Assembly (NCBI GenBank): GCA_964006375.1
Contig: OZ023262.1
Coordinates: 199,292,778-199,356,777 of the forward strand
DNA: 64,000 bases
Source of the DNA: Tillus elongatus
Lineage: Eukaryota > Arthropoda > Insecta > Coleoptera > Cleridae
Direction of reading: 5' to 3'
Notes under the pieces: generated by a model
What the model was told of the DNA's origin: nothing
Databases searched by the model: none
Seen by the model: only the letters and a program-made list of their open reading frames with translations
Shown here: positions 1-10,451 of the stretch, in pieces
Layout: every line of letters begins with the position of its first letter
How positions within the stretch are numbered: position 1 is the stretch's first letter
Made by a program: the position numbers and the translations under genes

Positions 1-265
1 TCTACGGTCTATTCCTACACCGTAGAAGATATAGAAACAAAATTTGTCTATGGTGTTATATTTATAGCAATTTTTTTTAAAATCTATTTCCAGTAGAAAT
101 AGATATTGAACAGATATAGAACCACAATTTTTCTATGGTTTGATTATAATGTTAAATTTTTTTACACGTTTTCCTTACTTGTCATAACCTGTCTAAAATG
201 ACAACTCTGGAAACATTACACAGTTTTACACTGTTGACGGCATGTCATTGATTATATCTGATACC
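1..265. other. AT-rich sequence, no gene seen
   Basis: No coding pattern is seen. A short sequence like TAGAA..ATAG recurs with small changes (around 20-40 and 95-150), which suggests decayed repeat DNA, but it matches no family I recognise. Confidence 0.4.
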
Positions 266-1094
266 TCATTTGATGGTGGCCTGCTTAAACTCCACCTTTA
301 CCTTATTATTTAATAAATCTTTGAACTTCCACATGCAGGATGTGGCACCAAGATATCCGTCCAGTATTTTTTCCAATCCCTTCAGGAGGAATGATGTGAC
401 AATGAGAGGTCTCAGAGATGTAGGTAGGAGGTCATTACGTCCCAATTTGGGAATGTAAACCCCCCTAATCACCGTCCAGCTGGATGGAATATAGTTCCAA
501 GCCAGACTGGCTCTATACAGTAGGAGAATTTCCAGTCCATTTTGTAGTAGAACTGGTACCACCCCATCCTCCCCTGGTGCCTTGAATGGCTGGAAACGTT
601 TCACAGCACACTGCACTGCCGAGGCTGTAACTATTCTCGGAGCAACCCGCCAATCCTCCCTTTGAGGGCGTTTAAATCAGCCCTCGGCTGGCAGGACATC
701 TTCATTGCTCAGGATGAGACAATCTGGGAAGTGTGTGTGTGTGTGCTAAGAGCTCTAACGTTTCTTTCCGAGATTCAGTAAAGGAATCATCTCGCCGTTT
801 TATCGATCCCAGTTCCTGAACACGGTCACGTGAGTCAATTCTGTGGATTCTGGCACAGCTGGGCAAATTAGAGATGTCACCGCAGAACCTCCTCCAGGAC
901 TCCCTCTTAGCAGTCCTTATCTCTTTGTTATAATATGTTGGAGCGGACTTATATTGTTCACAGTTGCCTGCAGTCTTTGCCAGATTGAAGAGACGTCTCA
1001 CTTCTCTTCGTAGTTTTTCGAGGTTATTGTTCCACCAAGTAGACCCTCGACTATCTTTTTTTGACTTTAGTGGTACTGGTTTAAATAACTTCAA
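266..1094 (-). pseudogene. Non-LTR retrotransposon fragment: linker and start of reverse transcriptase
   Basis: Read on the - strand, the segment from 1094 to 702 encodes the basic, Trp-rich stretch that precedes the RT domain in many insect LINEs (STWWNNNLEKLRREVRRL, later RESWRRFCGDIS). The segment 616-266 encodes the first RT blocks: FKAPGEDGVVPVLLQ (the usual KSPGxDGI motif), a YIPSSW motif and IPKLGRNDLLPTSLRPL, the place of the conserved RPISL block. The two parts lie in different frames with a decayed join near 620-700, and nothing after the RPISL block is present. It is therefore a truncated, dead copy. The wording of the motifs fits the R1/LOA/Jockey side of the LINE tree; I cannot fix the clade. 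Confidence 0.8.
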
Positions 1095-1735
1095 ATTTAA
1101 TTCGGATTGCTACAGTTGTTTAAATTCCATTCCATTTAAATTTCTCGAGAAAACTTGTTTCCAGTGTTTTTACTCACCCAGTAGTGTTTTCAAGGAATTA
1201 TTTCTGTATTGATTGAAGGTGAAAGATTAACACTTTTTCAGATTTTTGGCATGATAGAGTATTGCATGCTGACATATAAATGAAGATACAGACCATCAAA
1301 TCTGCCTGATGTTTTATAAAAGTGGCCATAACTGTTGAACAACTCTGTATAGACCCCAACAACTATACACTGGATGAATCAACAAAACAAGAGGAATTCA
1401 AAAATGAAACAATATACAGGTGTGCCATTTAAAAAAAGTGAAGTTCGGGTTGTATCTAACTTGTGCAACAGCGTGTATATGCAAAAATAATTTTAGTTTG
1501 TAGCTAAGTTAGGAGCTGCAACTTTTTTTCATTATTGAATAATACAGGAGATATTGAACTTGAACTTGAACGCACTGTTGAACTACCCTGTATATAAACA
1601 CTTACTATCATCACCATGAACAGCTCACTGCAACTCTCCAGTGGTCCTACATTACTCAGAGCTCCAAGAGCTTTTTTGTTCCCGCAGGACCTTTGCCAAC
1701 TGAGGTGAAGAACCCCAGCTCATTGTTTGCCGACC
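1095..1735. other. No gene; decayed repeat sequence
   Basis: Two short strings look like mariner-type tips: ATACAGGTGTGCCATTT near 1416 and ACCCTGTATATAAA near 1587 in opposite orientation. They may mark a small decayed MITE of about 180 bp. The rest shows no coding pattern. Confidence 0.3.
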
Positions 1736-2265
1736 AATAGTCTTCTAAAGATGTCCGTTTTTTTTATACCCATCATTATATTTAGTCATAAGAAAACCTG
1801 ATTTTTGAGTCATGTATAAAGTAGTCTCAAAAGTAATTTTATCCAACAAATCTTCCAGAAACAAACACAAGAACGCTTCACAAGGCATCTTTACATCATC
1901 TGAAATATTTACAGGTCCTGTTGAATTGGTGAATTCTATAATGGGTTCGTTTTGAACAGTATTTGTCCAAGATATCCATTGGAGAAAGATGCTAATGGCA
2001 GTTCATCATCACTGCTTAAACTATTTTTGTTATTATTATGTCAGTAATTGGTGAATCATTCTCATAGACAACATTTGTGGAAACATTTTTAGTATCCTCT
2101 TCGATAATAACACTTTTATGAGATAGCACTGTTTCATTTTCATAATCAGAGTCGGGATCATCCTTATCAGACACAATTGATTCCTGGTCAGAAGGAATAC
2201 TCTTTCAAAAGTCTTCAATATCAGTTGACAGCTTTTCTAAATCTAAATATCTTACCTAAAAAGAT
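1736..2265 (-). pseudogene. piggyBac-like transposase remnant, N-terminal region
   Basis: On the - strand one frame gives an acidic N-terminal region (DKDDPDSDYENETVL, then TDII) followed after a frameshift by a stretch with the layout of the piggyBac N-terminal core: a WxSWTN motif, GPVNISDD, an Ala/Cys-rich FLCLFLEDLLDKITFETT segment and YMTQKSG. In piggyBac transposases the segment ending in ETNxYAxQ is the start of the DDE_Tnp_1_7 domain. Stops and at least one frameshift are present, and the catalytic Asp region is missing, so it is a 5' fragment. It lies just upstream of, and antisense to, the synthetase exon. The family call rests on motif order read by eye. Confidence 0.6.
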
Positions 2266-2515
2266 ACGCCATAAAACTACTTCTTTCAACACTTGAGACA
2301 TTAGAAGTTTCCAGCCATTTTTAAGAACCGTTTTCCACAAAATAAACACTTTTCAGTAAAACAATGTCAAAATAGCAATTCTAACCCCCTTGGTGACTGC
2401 AAAAGATGTGCAGATGGCTGTTGTTAGTCTCAAACTCAAGACTATTCATTGTGATACTAGTACTACTAGTGTCTTTTTTTACCATTATGAAGATCATAAT
2501 AAGTTTTTGTTTTAG

Positions 2516-3083
2516 GTATGGTTATGATTGGAAACTTGAAGAAGCACAAAAAAATCTATTAAGAACTCATACAACAGCGGTTAGTGCTAGAATGTTGTAC
2601 AAAATAGCTCAAGAAAAAGAATTTAAGCCAATTAAATTGTTCAGTATAGATAAAGTATTTAGAAATGAAACACTAGATGCAACACATTTGGCCGAATTTC
2701 ATCAAGTTGAAGGTGTTATAGCTGACTACAATTTGACACTTGGAGATCTGATCGGTGTATTCGCTGAGTTCTTCAAGAAATTAGGTATAACCCAGCTTGA
2801 ATTCAAACCAGCATATAATCCATATACCGAACCCAGTATGGAAATATTCTGTTACCATCCTGGCCTAAAGAAGTGGATAGAAATAGGAAATTCAGGTATT
2901 TTTAGGCCAGAAATGTTGTTACCAATGGGTCTCCCTGAAGACGTTTGTGTTATTGCTTGGGGCCTTTCATTAGAAAGACCAACGATGATTAAATATGGTT
3001 TTAATAATATTAGAGATTTAGTAGGACCAAAGGTTGACTTAGAAATGGTTCAAAAGAGTCCACTTTGTAGGCTAAATAAATAG
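2516..3083 (+). CDS. FARSA: Phenylalanine--tRNA ligase alpha subunit, last coding exon
   Basis: This exon encodes the C-terminal 188 residues or so of the catalytic alpha subunit of cytosolic phenylalanyl-tRNA synthetase, a class II enzyme that charges tRNA-Phe as an (alpha-beta)2 complex. It starts right after a pyrimidine-rich AG acceptor (TTTTTGTTTTAG ends at 2515) with one base left from a split codon, then reads [20 protein letters not shown]. Class II motif 2 is visible as [20 protein letters not shown], followed by [22 protein letters not shown] and the motif 3 region [20 protein letters not shown]. The protein ends PLCRLNK at a TAG stop. In-frame Met codons upstream of 2516 (from 2406) are intron. 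The reading frame is clean and strongly conserved, so this is a live host gene; its earlier exons must lie upstream, and I do not see them in the first 2.4 kb. Confidence 0.95.
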
Positions 3084-3209
3084 ACTACTTAATTTGATTA
3101 TTTATTTATTTTACATTTTTTATAGCAGGAGCTTTAAATATTGCAAGCTTATTGTTATCAAAATATAAACTGATTTAAAAAATAGTCTGCACTTTATTTC
3201 CTTATACCT
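3084..3209 (+). other. Likely 3' UTR of the synthetase gene
   Basis: AT-rich sequence directly after the stop. An AATAAA hexamer overlaps the stop region (CTAAATAAATAG), and further A-rich stretches follow to about 3185. The next element starts near 3210. Confidence 0.4.
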
Positions 3210-3920
3210 TCATCATCATCAATCAGCCTGAATTGTCCACTGTTGGTCATAGGCCTCCCTTATAACAGCCCAGTTCCGCCTGTCTTGGGCGCTCTGCACC
3301 CAATTGTCGGACATTATCTTTATGTCGTCAGCCCAGTGTGTGGGGGGTTGTTCCCTTACTCCTCCTGTCAGTTCTTGGTCTCCACTAAAGCAGTATTTTG
3401 GTCCATCTTCCATCTGTTTTCGAGCCACATGACCCGCCCAGTTCCACATCAGTTTGGCCACCTGCGAGACCATATCTGTGATCTCCGTTCTCTTACGCAA
3501 ATCTTCTTTTCTGATATGGTCTCGCAGTGACACACCCAGCAATGATCTTTTCATTTTTTGTTGAGCTATTCTGAGCTTTTTATCAGGCACAACAGTTAGT
3601 GTTAAAGTTTCGGCTCCATAGGTCATAACTAGTAAGACACATTGATTAAAAACCTTCCCGCTGGCAGACTACTCATAAATACATCAGAGTTTTCCATAGG
3701 CAGCCCATGAGAGGGTATTCTTCTCTGCATTTTGCATGTTTGATTGTCTCTTTGAGATCTGTATCTCATGGCCCAGATATGTATATCTATCAACAAGTTT
3801 CACTTCCTGACTGCCGACAATAACATTTCTGCTGGGAACAAGGGTTGTCATAAATGTTGTTTTGGAAATGTTGATGTCAAGCTTAAGCTCAGCACATTCT
3901 CTCTGTAGTTCCTGTAGCAT
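3210..3920 (-). pseudogene. RTE-type LINE 3' fragment (end of reverse transcriptase and C-terminal domain)
   Basis: On the - strand, 3920-3684 gives the end of the RT domain (ELKLDINISKTTFM, then VKLVDRYTYLGHEI), and 3626-3219 gives the C-terminal region typical of RTE-clade elements: YGAETLTLT, MKRSLLGVSLRDHIRKEDLR, VAKLMWNWAGHVAR, and a final AQDRRNWAVIREAYDQQW. There is a frameshift between the parts near 3650-3690. The copy is 5' truncated at about 3920, where a LINE of another family begins in the opposite orientation. It ends near a short ATC repeat (3209-3222), which may be its tail. Confidence 0.85.
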
Positions 3921-3936
3921 TGGTGACCATGGTAGC

Positions 3937-5208
3937 CATGGTGACTGTGTTTGCTGATGACACTTGTATTACTGTCTGCGCTGATACAAGAGAGCAACTT
4001 CTTCATGATGTTGGCACTGTAATAGACCAGTTCCGGGCTTGGTGTGATAGAAACAGACATCGTGAATACTGGAAAAACTGCATATGTAGAGTTCATAAAC
4101 AGGAAGTCCTTGAATAATATCGGCAATACTCTGATAGACGCTGTAAAGTATTTAGGTGTACATTTAGATGCCAGTCTATCATGGCAGAATCAGATTGATA
4201 TAGTTTGCAAGAACCTGAATAAAGCATATTTTGCAATACTACAGATGAAAAACACTGTTAACTTAAAGAGTATAATAAGCATGTATTACTCCTTGACATA
4301 CCCTCACATAAGTGATGGTATTCTATCCTGGGGTAGGGCGGTGGCTGTGAGCAGAGTTTTTGTATCTCAAAAGTGATTACTGAGATTAATGTTTAATCTA
4401 AGGCCAACAGAAACATGTAGAAACGTATTTCGAGATCACAGCCTGCTTACAGTTCCATGTATTTACATCTTAAAATGTATCTGTTTTACAAGGAATAATT
4501 TGGAACTGTTTACCTGTAACTCCTCCTATCATGATTATGAGACGTGTCACCAGGATTCATTAAGAATACCGCTTCACAGAACAACAAAATATAAACATAG
4601 CCCATATTACAACTGTAGTGTGTCTTTCAATGCTTTCCCAGCTGAGTAGAAGAAAATAAAAACTTTTGATACATTTAAGAGGGAAGTTAAACGATTTTTA
4701 GTTGATGAAGCATTTTACAGCCACGAAGATTTCCTGGATTTCGCTAGTCAGTGATTCAGGGTTCACTATTTGTGGGGTTGATCATTTGGCGTTGATTGTT
4801 CGTTTTGTTTTGTTTCTTTTTTTTTGCTTTGTTTACTCTGGGTGGGTTTTCATATTTTATCAGCTGGCGTGTTTGTATCTTGATTTGTTTGTGTGAATTT
4901 TATCGTTGTTTATATGAAACCATTTGTTTGTATATTTTATTTAGTGGCAAATTTTTAAGTACATATATCTTGTTTATATTTATATATATTTATGTTCTTA
5001 ACATGCTGTTTTTTAATTTATACATGTTTTCTTTTTTGTTTGTACATGTTTAGCCTTTAACCGATTCTGTCTTTGTTTACACACATTTAACTTTTTAATT
5101 AGTCTTTGTTTTTGTTTTACTTGATCACTTGTTCTGGACTATATTTTTTGTTCATATATACATATGACCTGTCACATGTACTGCTTGTACCCAAGGTGGC
5201 CAATAAAA

Positions 5209-5241
<33 letters not shown>
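3937..5241 (+). pseudogene. Jockey/CR1-group LINE fragment with (ATT)n tail
   Basis: The fragment starts inside the RT domain at the catalytic FADDTCI box (about 3950) and continues through the thumb region: AVKYLGVHLDASLSWQNQID, MYYSLTYPHISDGILSWG, and LRPTETCRNVFRDHSLLTVP. It closes with a region ending near VSFNAFPAE and a TFKREVKRFL-like stretch in another frame. Several stops and frameshifts occur (for example after 4112 and 4374). The 3' UTR is T-rich and ends in CCAATAAAAATTATTATT, an (ATT)n run from about 5206 to 5241, which is the terminal microsatellite of such elements. A related (ATT)n tail ends the LINE at 16345. Confidence 0.75.
5206..5241 (+). repeat. (ATT)n LINE tail
   Basis: About twelve ATT units at the 3' end of the preceding LINE. 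Confidence 0.85.
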
Positions 5242-5272
5242 TCAATGTCCTTGAGGTTGTCAGATAGTATAA

Positions 5273-6518
5273 CCAAATACTATATAATGACAATACGGGA
5301 CACTCTGGATGATTTCGTGTTTCAAAAATATCAGCGCCCCTCGCGGATAGTACTGATGTTACGTCGTCCGAGAACGTTTAACACTAGCAATTGCTGGTGT
5401 TTAACTGTGTATAATTAAGTTTGAGCTGTGTTTTTTACAATGAATGTTAGTGGTTGGGTGTGTGCAATCTATAATTGTTCGAATTATAACGTGCTAAATC
5501 TATCAAAGACATTTCATAGGTTTCCAAAGGATGGCGAAACGTGAATATGATTTGAAGCAGAAGACAAATTCAGAATCACTTTTATGCCAATATGTACAGT
5601 TCGCAGAAGATAATTTATTGTGTAATATTTACCATGTACCTATTTATAGATAAACATCATAAACGGATGGTTGAAAGGCTTTAATCATAACTTGTCTTCC
5701 AGTACATAAAAAAAAAGAAATACCTATGAAGGCAAAAAAAGTTTTGCGTGAATAATAAATCATTTAAGAAAACTGTTTTTCTATATTCTTCTGTGTCCTT
5801 TTTTATTTCAGTATGGCATAAATTGTCACATTTTTTCACATTTAAAATTATTTTACTTGGTAAAGGCTTTTAATTATCTTCCGAAGACAAGTTTTTAAAG
5901 ACACAAGTAGAAATAGCAGATTCAGCCCTATAATAGATTTATTCACGAAAGTAATGCACCTTTCATCTGCACAATTTCTCAATTATGTACTAAGTATATC
6001 AGTTACATATTTTAAAATAGATCAATAAGACAGTTTTCATGTAGAGATATAGCAAATTGAGTACTGTGCTAAATCCTAGAACAATTATTTATAGGCAAGT
6101 ACAGATTCTAACTTAATATCCTCAGAAACAGCTTTCAGTATATTCCTATACCTACGCTTAAAATATTAGTTTAAAACGACGGTTCAAGGTAGTAAATTAT
6201 GATGAAATAAGATTATGGGTAAGAGAAATTTGCAGAATTATTCATGCTGAATTCATTTAGGTTTCAAGCTGATTGTTGATACAAATTCTATTTATAACTA
6301 TATAATCAGAAAATTTTCACTGTTTTGTCATGTACAAGTTTTTATATTCATCTATAATAAACCAATTGTCTAAATTAAGAATATGCAGGTAAATATACAA
6401 TTCAAATTACCCGCTCAGTTGTCAGTACTTCACGCGAGGTGGCGCTAGTGTACTTGTCGCAAATATCACCAATGCTAAAGCATAGGAGTGTCCCGTATTG
6501 CCATTATATAGTATTTGG
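5273..6518. mobile_element. 1.25-kb TIR transposon with THAP-like remnant, TSD TATAA
   Basis: Perfect-length terminal inverted repeats of 33 bp with one mismatch: the left end begins CCAAATACTATATAATG and continues to GGGACACTC (5305); the right end is its reverse complement, ending at 6518. Both sides are flanked by TATAA (5268-5272 and 6519-6523), and the flanks join into one LINE reading, so the boundaries are well supported. The TIR tip is palindrome-rich and contains GGGACAC. The inside is AT-rich and mostly non-coding, apart from a 34-codon THAP-like start near 5440. It is therefore a non-autonomous derivative. A P-element-like parent would explain the THAP sequence, but the 5-bp duplication does not match the 8-bp one of P elements, so the superfamily stays open. 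Confidence 0.75.
5440..5544 (+). pseudogene. THAP zinc-finger start, truncated
   Basis: Reads MNVSGWVCAIYNC, a few residues, then SKTFHRFPKDGET and a stop. The spacing C-x4-C followed by FHRFP is the hallmark of the first half of the THAP DNA-binding domain, which is found in P-element transposases and many host proteins. The Trp and the second Cys/His pair are missing because the frame closes, so no functional protein is expected. It lies 170 bp inside the left end of the 5273-6518 element and is taken as a relic of its parent's transposase. Confidence 0.55.
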
Positions 6519-7570
6519 TATAAGTTAATCGTCTGCAAGCGCAGGTTGCTCAAATATTGGCCATCTATGTTTATGCCCTTTTCTTTACAATCAAGTTTTT
6601 TGAAATCATATTCTAAAATGGTGATGAATAATTTGGGAGACATTGTGTCTCCCTGTCGCACACCTCCGCCGATTGAGATGGGATTGTTTTTTTTTTTGTG
6701 TAATTTTACTATCATGGTGGCATTTATAAATATTAGAAATTAGTTTCGCATAGCGATAGTCAAAACGATATTCTTGTAGCGATTCTATCACTGCATCTAA
6801 CTCGACTGTGGCAAAGGGCTTTTGAAAGTCCACAAATGCAAGAACAAGCGTTCTATTGTATTCTATAGATTTTAAAATTATAGATTTAGTGCTCTGTGGA
6901 TGGTCATTAGTTCCAAATCCCGTCTGGAAACCAGCTTGTTCTAAAGGTTGGTAGAAGTCTAATTTCAAGTCGTGTGGTTATTATCCTTGTAATAGTTGTT
7001 AGAGGTGGCTGAGCAGGCTGATCGGTCTATAATTTTTAGCTATGTCCACCTTTTTATGCAATAGAATTATGATAGCATTATACCACCTGTCCGGTATAGT
7101 GCTGTTGAAGAGGCAAAGATTGAATAAATTTCTCATTTTATGCAGCAAGGAACAATAGACCTTGATTGCATCAGCTACCACACAGTCGTCGCCAGGAGAT
7201 TTATTGTTTGTTGTTTTGTGTGGTAGTTTTTCTGAGCCCTGATTCACAGTGCTCTTTCTAGATGTCAGGATCTCTGGCACATCATTGGACATTAAGTTTG
7301 CTTCTTTTTGACTCTTGTATAATAGTTGGTAGAAGTCTTCAGCTATTTTTAAAATATCATCTATGCTTGTTGTAATGTGTCCATATTGATCTTTAACTTT
7401 AGTTTGCCTTCTTCCAGTTTCGAGCCTTCTACACAGCACTTTCATGCTTTTGTTTTCTATTGTTTGTTGGATCTGTCTTTGATGATGTCTCGACTAATGG
7501 CCTTTGATACCTGCTTACTAACTTCTTTTAGCTCATCAGCAGTGGTCAGCTCGTCACTTCTACCTTAGCA

Positions 7571-7985
7571 TGAGCTGATTTAGGTTATTTCAGGATTTCC
7601 AAAATAAGCAAACCTGGGCTGCCCTGACCTGACATAGATCCAGGGCATCACAGCTCGTCGAAATTTGATAAGATATTGGTTCAAGTCTTATTAGCCTTAG
7701 AAAGAACACTTTTATGTCAATTAGTTTTATTATAACTGGCACGTGTTCATCACGATATCAGAATTTACGAAAAGTATAGAACTATTATTAAATTCCTTAC
7801 TTAAGAAGGTCTTCCACCTCACAGCATCAAAGATCGGCTGGATGGGGTGTATGGGGAAAATTCTCAGTCTGATTATGTAGTAAAATATTGATCAAAACGG
7901 TTTCGAATGGGGCAGGAATCCTTGGAAGATGAAAATCGAAATTTAAATCCCCTGTGGGTCCGGGGACTAACTAAAAGAATAGGCC
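7571..7985. other. No gene seen
   Basis: Nothing recognisable. From about 7950 the sequence (GGCCCAAGGTAACTCCTCCC) looks like the 5' flank of the following LINE. Confidence 0.35.
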
Positions 7986-10451
7986 CAAGGTAACTCCTCC
8001 CTGTCGTAAAAGGCGATTAATCGGAGTAGGTAGGTGGTAGTGGACTTTTCCTTACGTGATAGTAAACGATTTTTTCACGCCGTCAAGCATTTAACGACGC
8101 AAGAAACCGCTATGTCCACATTCTTTCTGAGGCAAAAAACTCGTTTAATAACCACATCAAAAACAAAGTCCTCTCAAGCTCCAACGGCAGCAAACTCTTT
8201 TGGACTCTTGCTAAATCTATTGGGAATAATTTCTGCAAGAGAACGTTCCCACCTCCTGTTTCAGGGGATGAAATTGTTTCTACTGCCCTGGGCAAGGCTG
8301 AACTTTTTGCCTCGTTGTTCGCCGGCAATTCTACTCTCAACACACCTCCAAATGCTCAACCACCAACAGTCCCCAATGTCGTGCATAAAATGACAGATAT
8401 CATTTTCAAAACTAAAAAGATACGAAAGATGCTCCCTTCTCTTAATACCAAGCCTTGACGAGATCCCAGCAATTCTCAAAACATGCGCACCAGATCTTGC
8501 TCCTGTCCTGACCTGTCTGTTTAAGACATCTTACAATAGAAGCATATTCACTAGTAACTGGAAAACTGTTGGAGTACAACCTGTCTGCAAGAAAGGATCC
8601 AGAGCGCTTCCTAGCAACTACAGGCCTATTTTTATCGTTTCAGTCGTCTCTAAAAAGTATATAAACACCGAATTACTAAAATTTCTTGAAAAACACAGTC
8701 TAATCCACGACGGGCAGTATAGATTCCATCAACGCAGATCAACTGCTGACCTCCTTTCCTTTGTCACCCATTCTTGGAGCAAGTCTATGTTCCTGCACAG
8801 TGAATCCCAGATTGTCGCTCTAGACATATCCAAAGCATTCGACCAGGTCTGGCATGCAGCGCTGCTTAATAAACTTCGGCCTACGGCCTACCACCAAAAC
8901 TCTGTACCTGGACAGCAAGTTTCCTCTCCAACCGGAGCATTTCTGTTGTTGTGGACGGCTATTCCTCTAAACTGTATCCAATTAATCCAGGAGTCCCTCA
9001 AGGTTCAGCTTTAGCCCCTACTTTGTTTCTTCTCCACATCAATGACCTCTCTAGCACATCCAACCCAGTTCACAGTTACGCTAATGACAGCACCCTCCAC
9101 TCAAATATACGATATTCTAAGCCTGTCTCTTTAGCCCAATTAGATGAGGATCGCAGACTCATGGAGGGTTCTGTCTCTGTGGATCTCCAAAAAATATTAC
9201 ACTGGGGAAGTAGAAATCTTGTACAATTCAACTCCATGAAATTTCAGTCTTGCTTTATATCTCATAAGAGATACATCAGCCCTATACCCATAACAATGAA
9301 CAACCAAGTTATTCAAAGTAATGAGCCCTTTTCACTTGTTGGCATTTCTGTGGATCCAAATCTCAATTGGCACTAACATGTCACATCAATTGCAGAAGTG
9401 GCTGCTAAGAAATTAGGTTTCCTCTTTCGGGCTCGCAAATACTTTTCACCAGCTAATCTCTATACCTTCGGTTCTAAAATATGTTCGCACTAGCGATGTT
9501 GAAGTTGTTCGAAGTTCGAAATATGTAATTCTCCAAAATAGTTCGACGTTTGTTGCTCAAAAATACTTCGAAATTTAACTTTACAGGCATTGAATGCTGC
9601 CAAAGATAGCAAAGTTGTGACCCTGTGAACTGGGTAGCGGCGCTTTAAACTCGTTATCGGTTTCATTGAGTGGATAGCATAATTTTAGGAGATTTCACTC
9701 ATGCATAGTTTTGACAGTTGGTGGGCACATTGAGACATGACGGAGCCATTTAGCCATAACAGAATTATTTTTCTTATATATCCTAGCCTCCCAACACCCT
9801 TTTCAGTAACAAAATTATGATGGCGGTGTTCGAAAGCCATCGGTAACGTAAAATTTCAGAATTTATGAGGATAATTGCAGATTGACTTTGGAAAACACTG
9901 GTTTCAACATGATTTATTTCACCATGAGCCAAAACGATCAGCACCAGAAGGCATTTTCACCCAATCAACCTGCAAATTTGCCGAACTCTTCCTTTTTGTT
10001 AAAATAATGGGAATCTTTCACATATCAAATATTGTATGTTAACTATTCCTAAATTTTGTGTTTAAGGAAATGATATATGAACACTGAAGAATTTTGGGTA
10101 GTTCGATGTTCAATTTTAGATTTCTAAGAAGTTCGAAATTCGACTGAGAACCTTAGACATACTATTTCAGAGGTTCGACGTTCGAGGTAACATATTTGCT
10201 TGGGTTCGTTCATAGTTCGGTTCGAACAAAACATGGGTTCGCACACCTCTACTTGTTATGCCCGCTCTTTTGTCCCGAGGATTTCCAAGTTGTGGAATTC
10301 CTTGCCGGCACATGTTTTGTCTTCTCCTCCGAACCTCCAAACCTTCAAGTCCAGAGTTAACAAGTTGCCTCTTTCCTCCTTGTCGACACTCACGGTACGA
10401 TAGTATTTAGGCTTTAAGTGCTTGTGGTGTGTTGTTGAAATAAAAAAATTG
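7986..10451 (+). pseudogene. Jockey-group LINE copy, interrupted by a hAT-type fragment
   Basis: This is the same family as the copy at 16411-18597. It carries HLTTQETAMSTFFLRQKTRL (8094), RT motif A as IVALDISKAFDQVWH (8815), GVPQGSALAPTLFLLHIND (8990), a degraded YANDS active-site box and LVGISVDPNLNWH. At about 9467 it breaks into a hAT-type fragment and resumes at 10252 with the 3' end of ORF2 (ARSFVPRISKLWNSLPAHV ... NKLPLSSLSTLTVR). About 320 bp present in the sister copy are missing across the break. The 3' UTR ends GTGTGTTGTTGAAATAAAA at about 10448, matching the sister copy. Multiple frameshifts and the YAND change in the YADD box make it inactive. Confidence 0.8.
9468..10251. mobile_element. 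hAT-type non-autonomous element, 5' truncated copy
   Basis: Homologous over most of its length to the 821-bp element at 10930-11750, sharing TTCGAA/GTTCGA-rich ends and the right terminus GGGTTCGCACACCTCTA (ends 10251). The left 50 bp or so are missing, and the left flank does not repeat the CTTGTTAT found after the right end, so the copy was truncated or rearranged after insertion. No coding region is seen. Confidence 0.65.

Larger units (their letters stand above)
5242..7570 (-). pseudogene. RTE-like LINE, - strand, split by an inverted-repeat transposon
   Basis: The coding part runs from about 7570 down to 6519 and then resumes at 5272-5242, on the far side of the element at 5273-6518. 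Order on the - strand: a basic linker (DELKEVSKQVSK near 7540), SPGDDCVVADAIKV, IPDRWYNAIIILLHKKVDI, NYRPISLLSHL (7000-7445), then in other frames NRTLVLAFVDFQKPF (RT motif A), GGGVRQGDTMSPKLF (motif B), and NLRLQT followed by ADD (motif C) at about 6540. The right and left flanks of the inserted element continue the same RT reading across the active site. Several frameshifts make it non-functional. It is 3' truncated at 5242 against the (ATT)n run. Confidence 0.8.

Noticed and set aside
2406..2515. Met-initiated N-terminal extension of the synthetase reading frame
   Set aside because: The hydrophobic extension does not match the enzyme and ends at a typical pyrimidine tract and AG acceptor, so it is intron.
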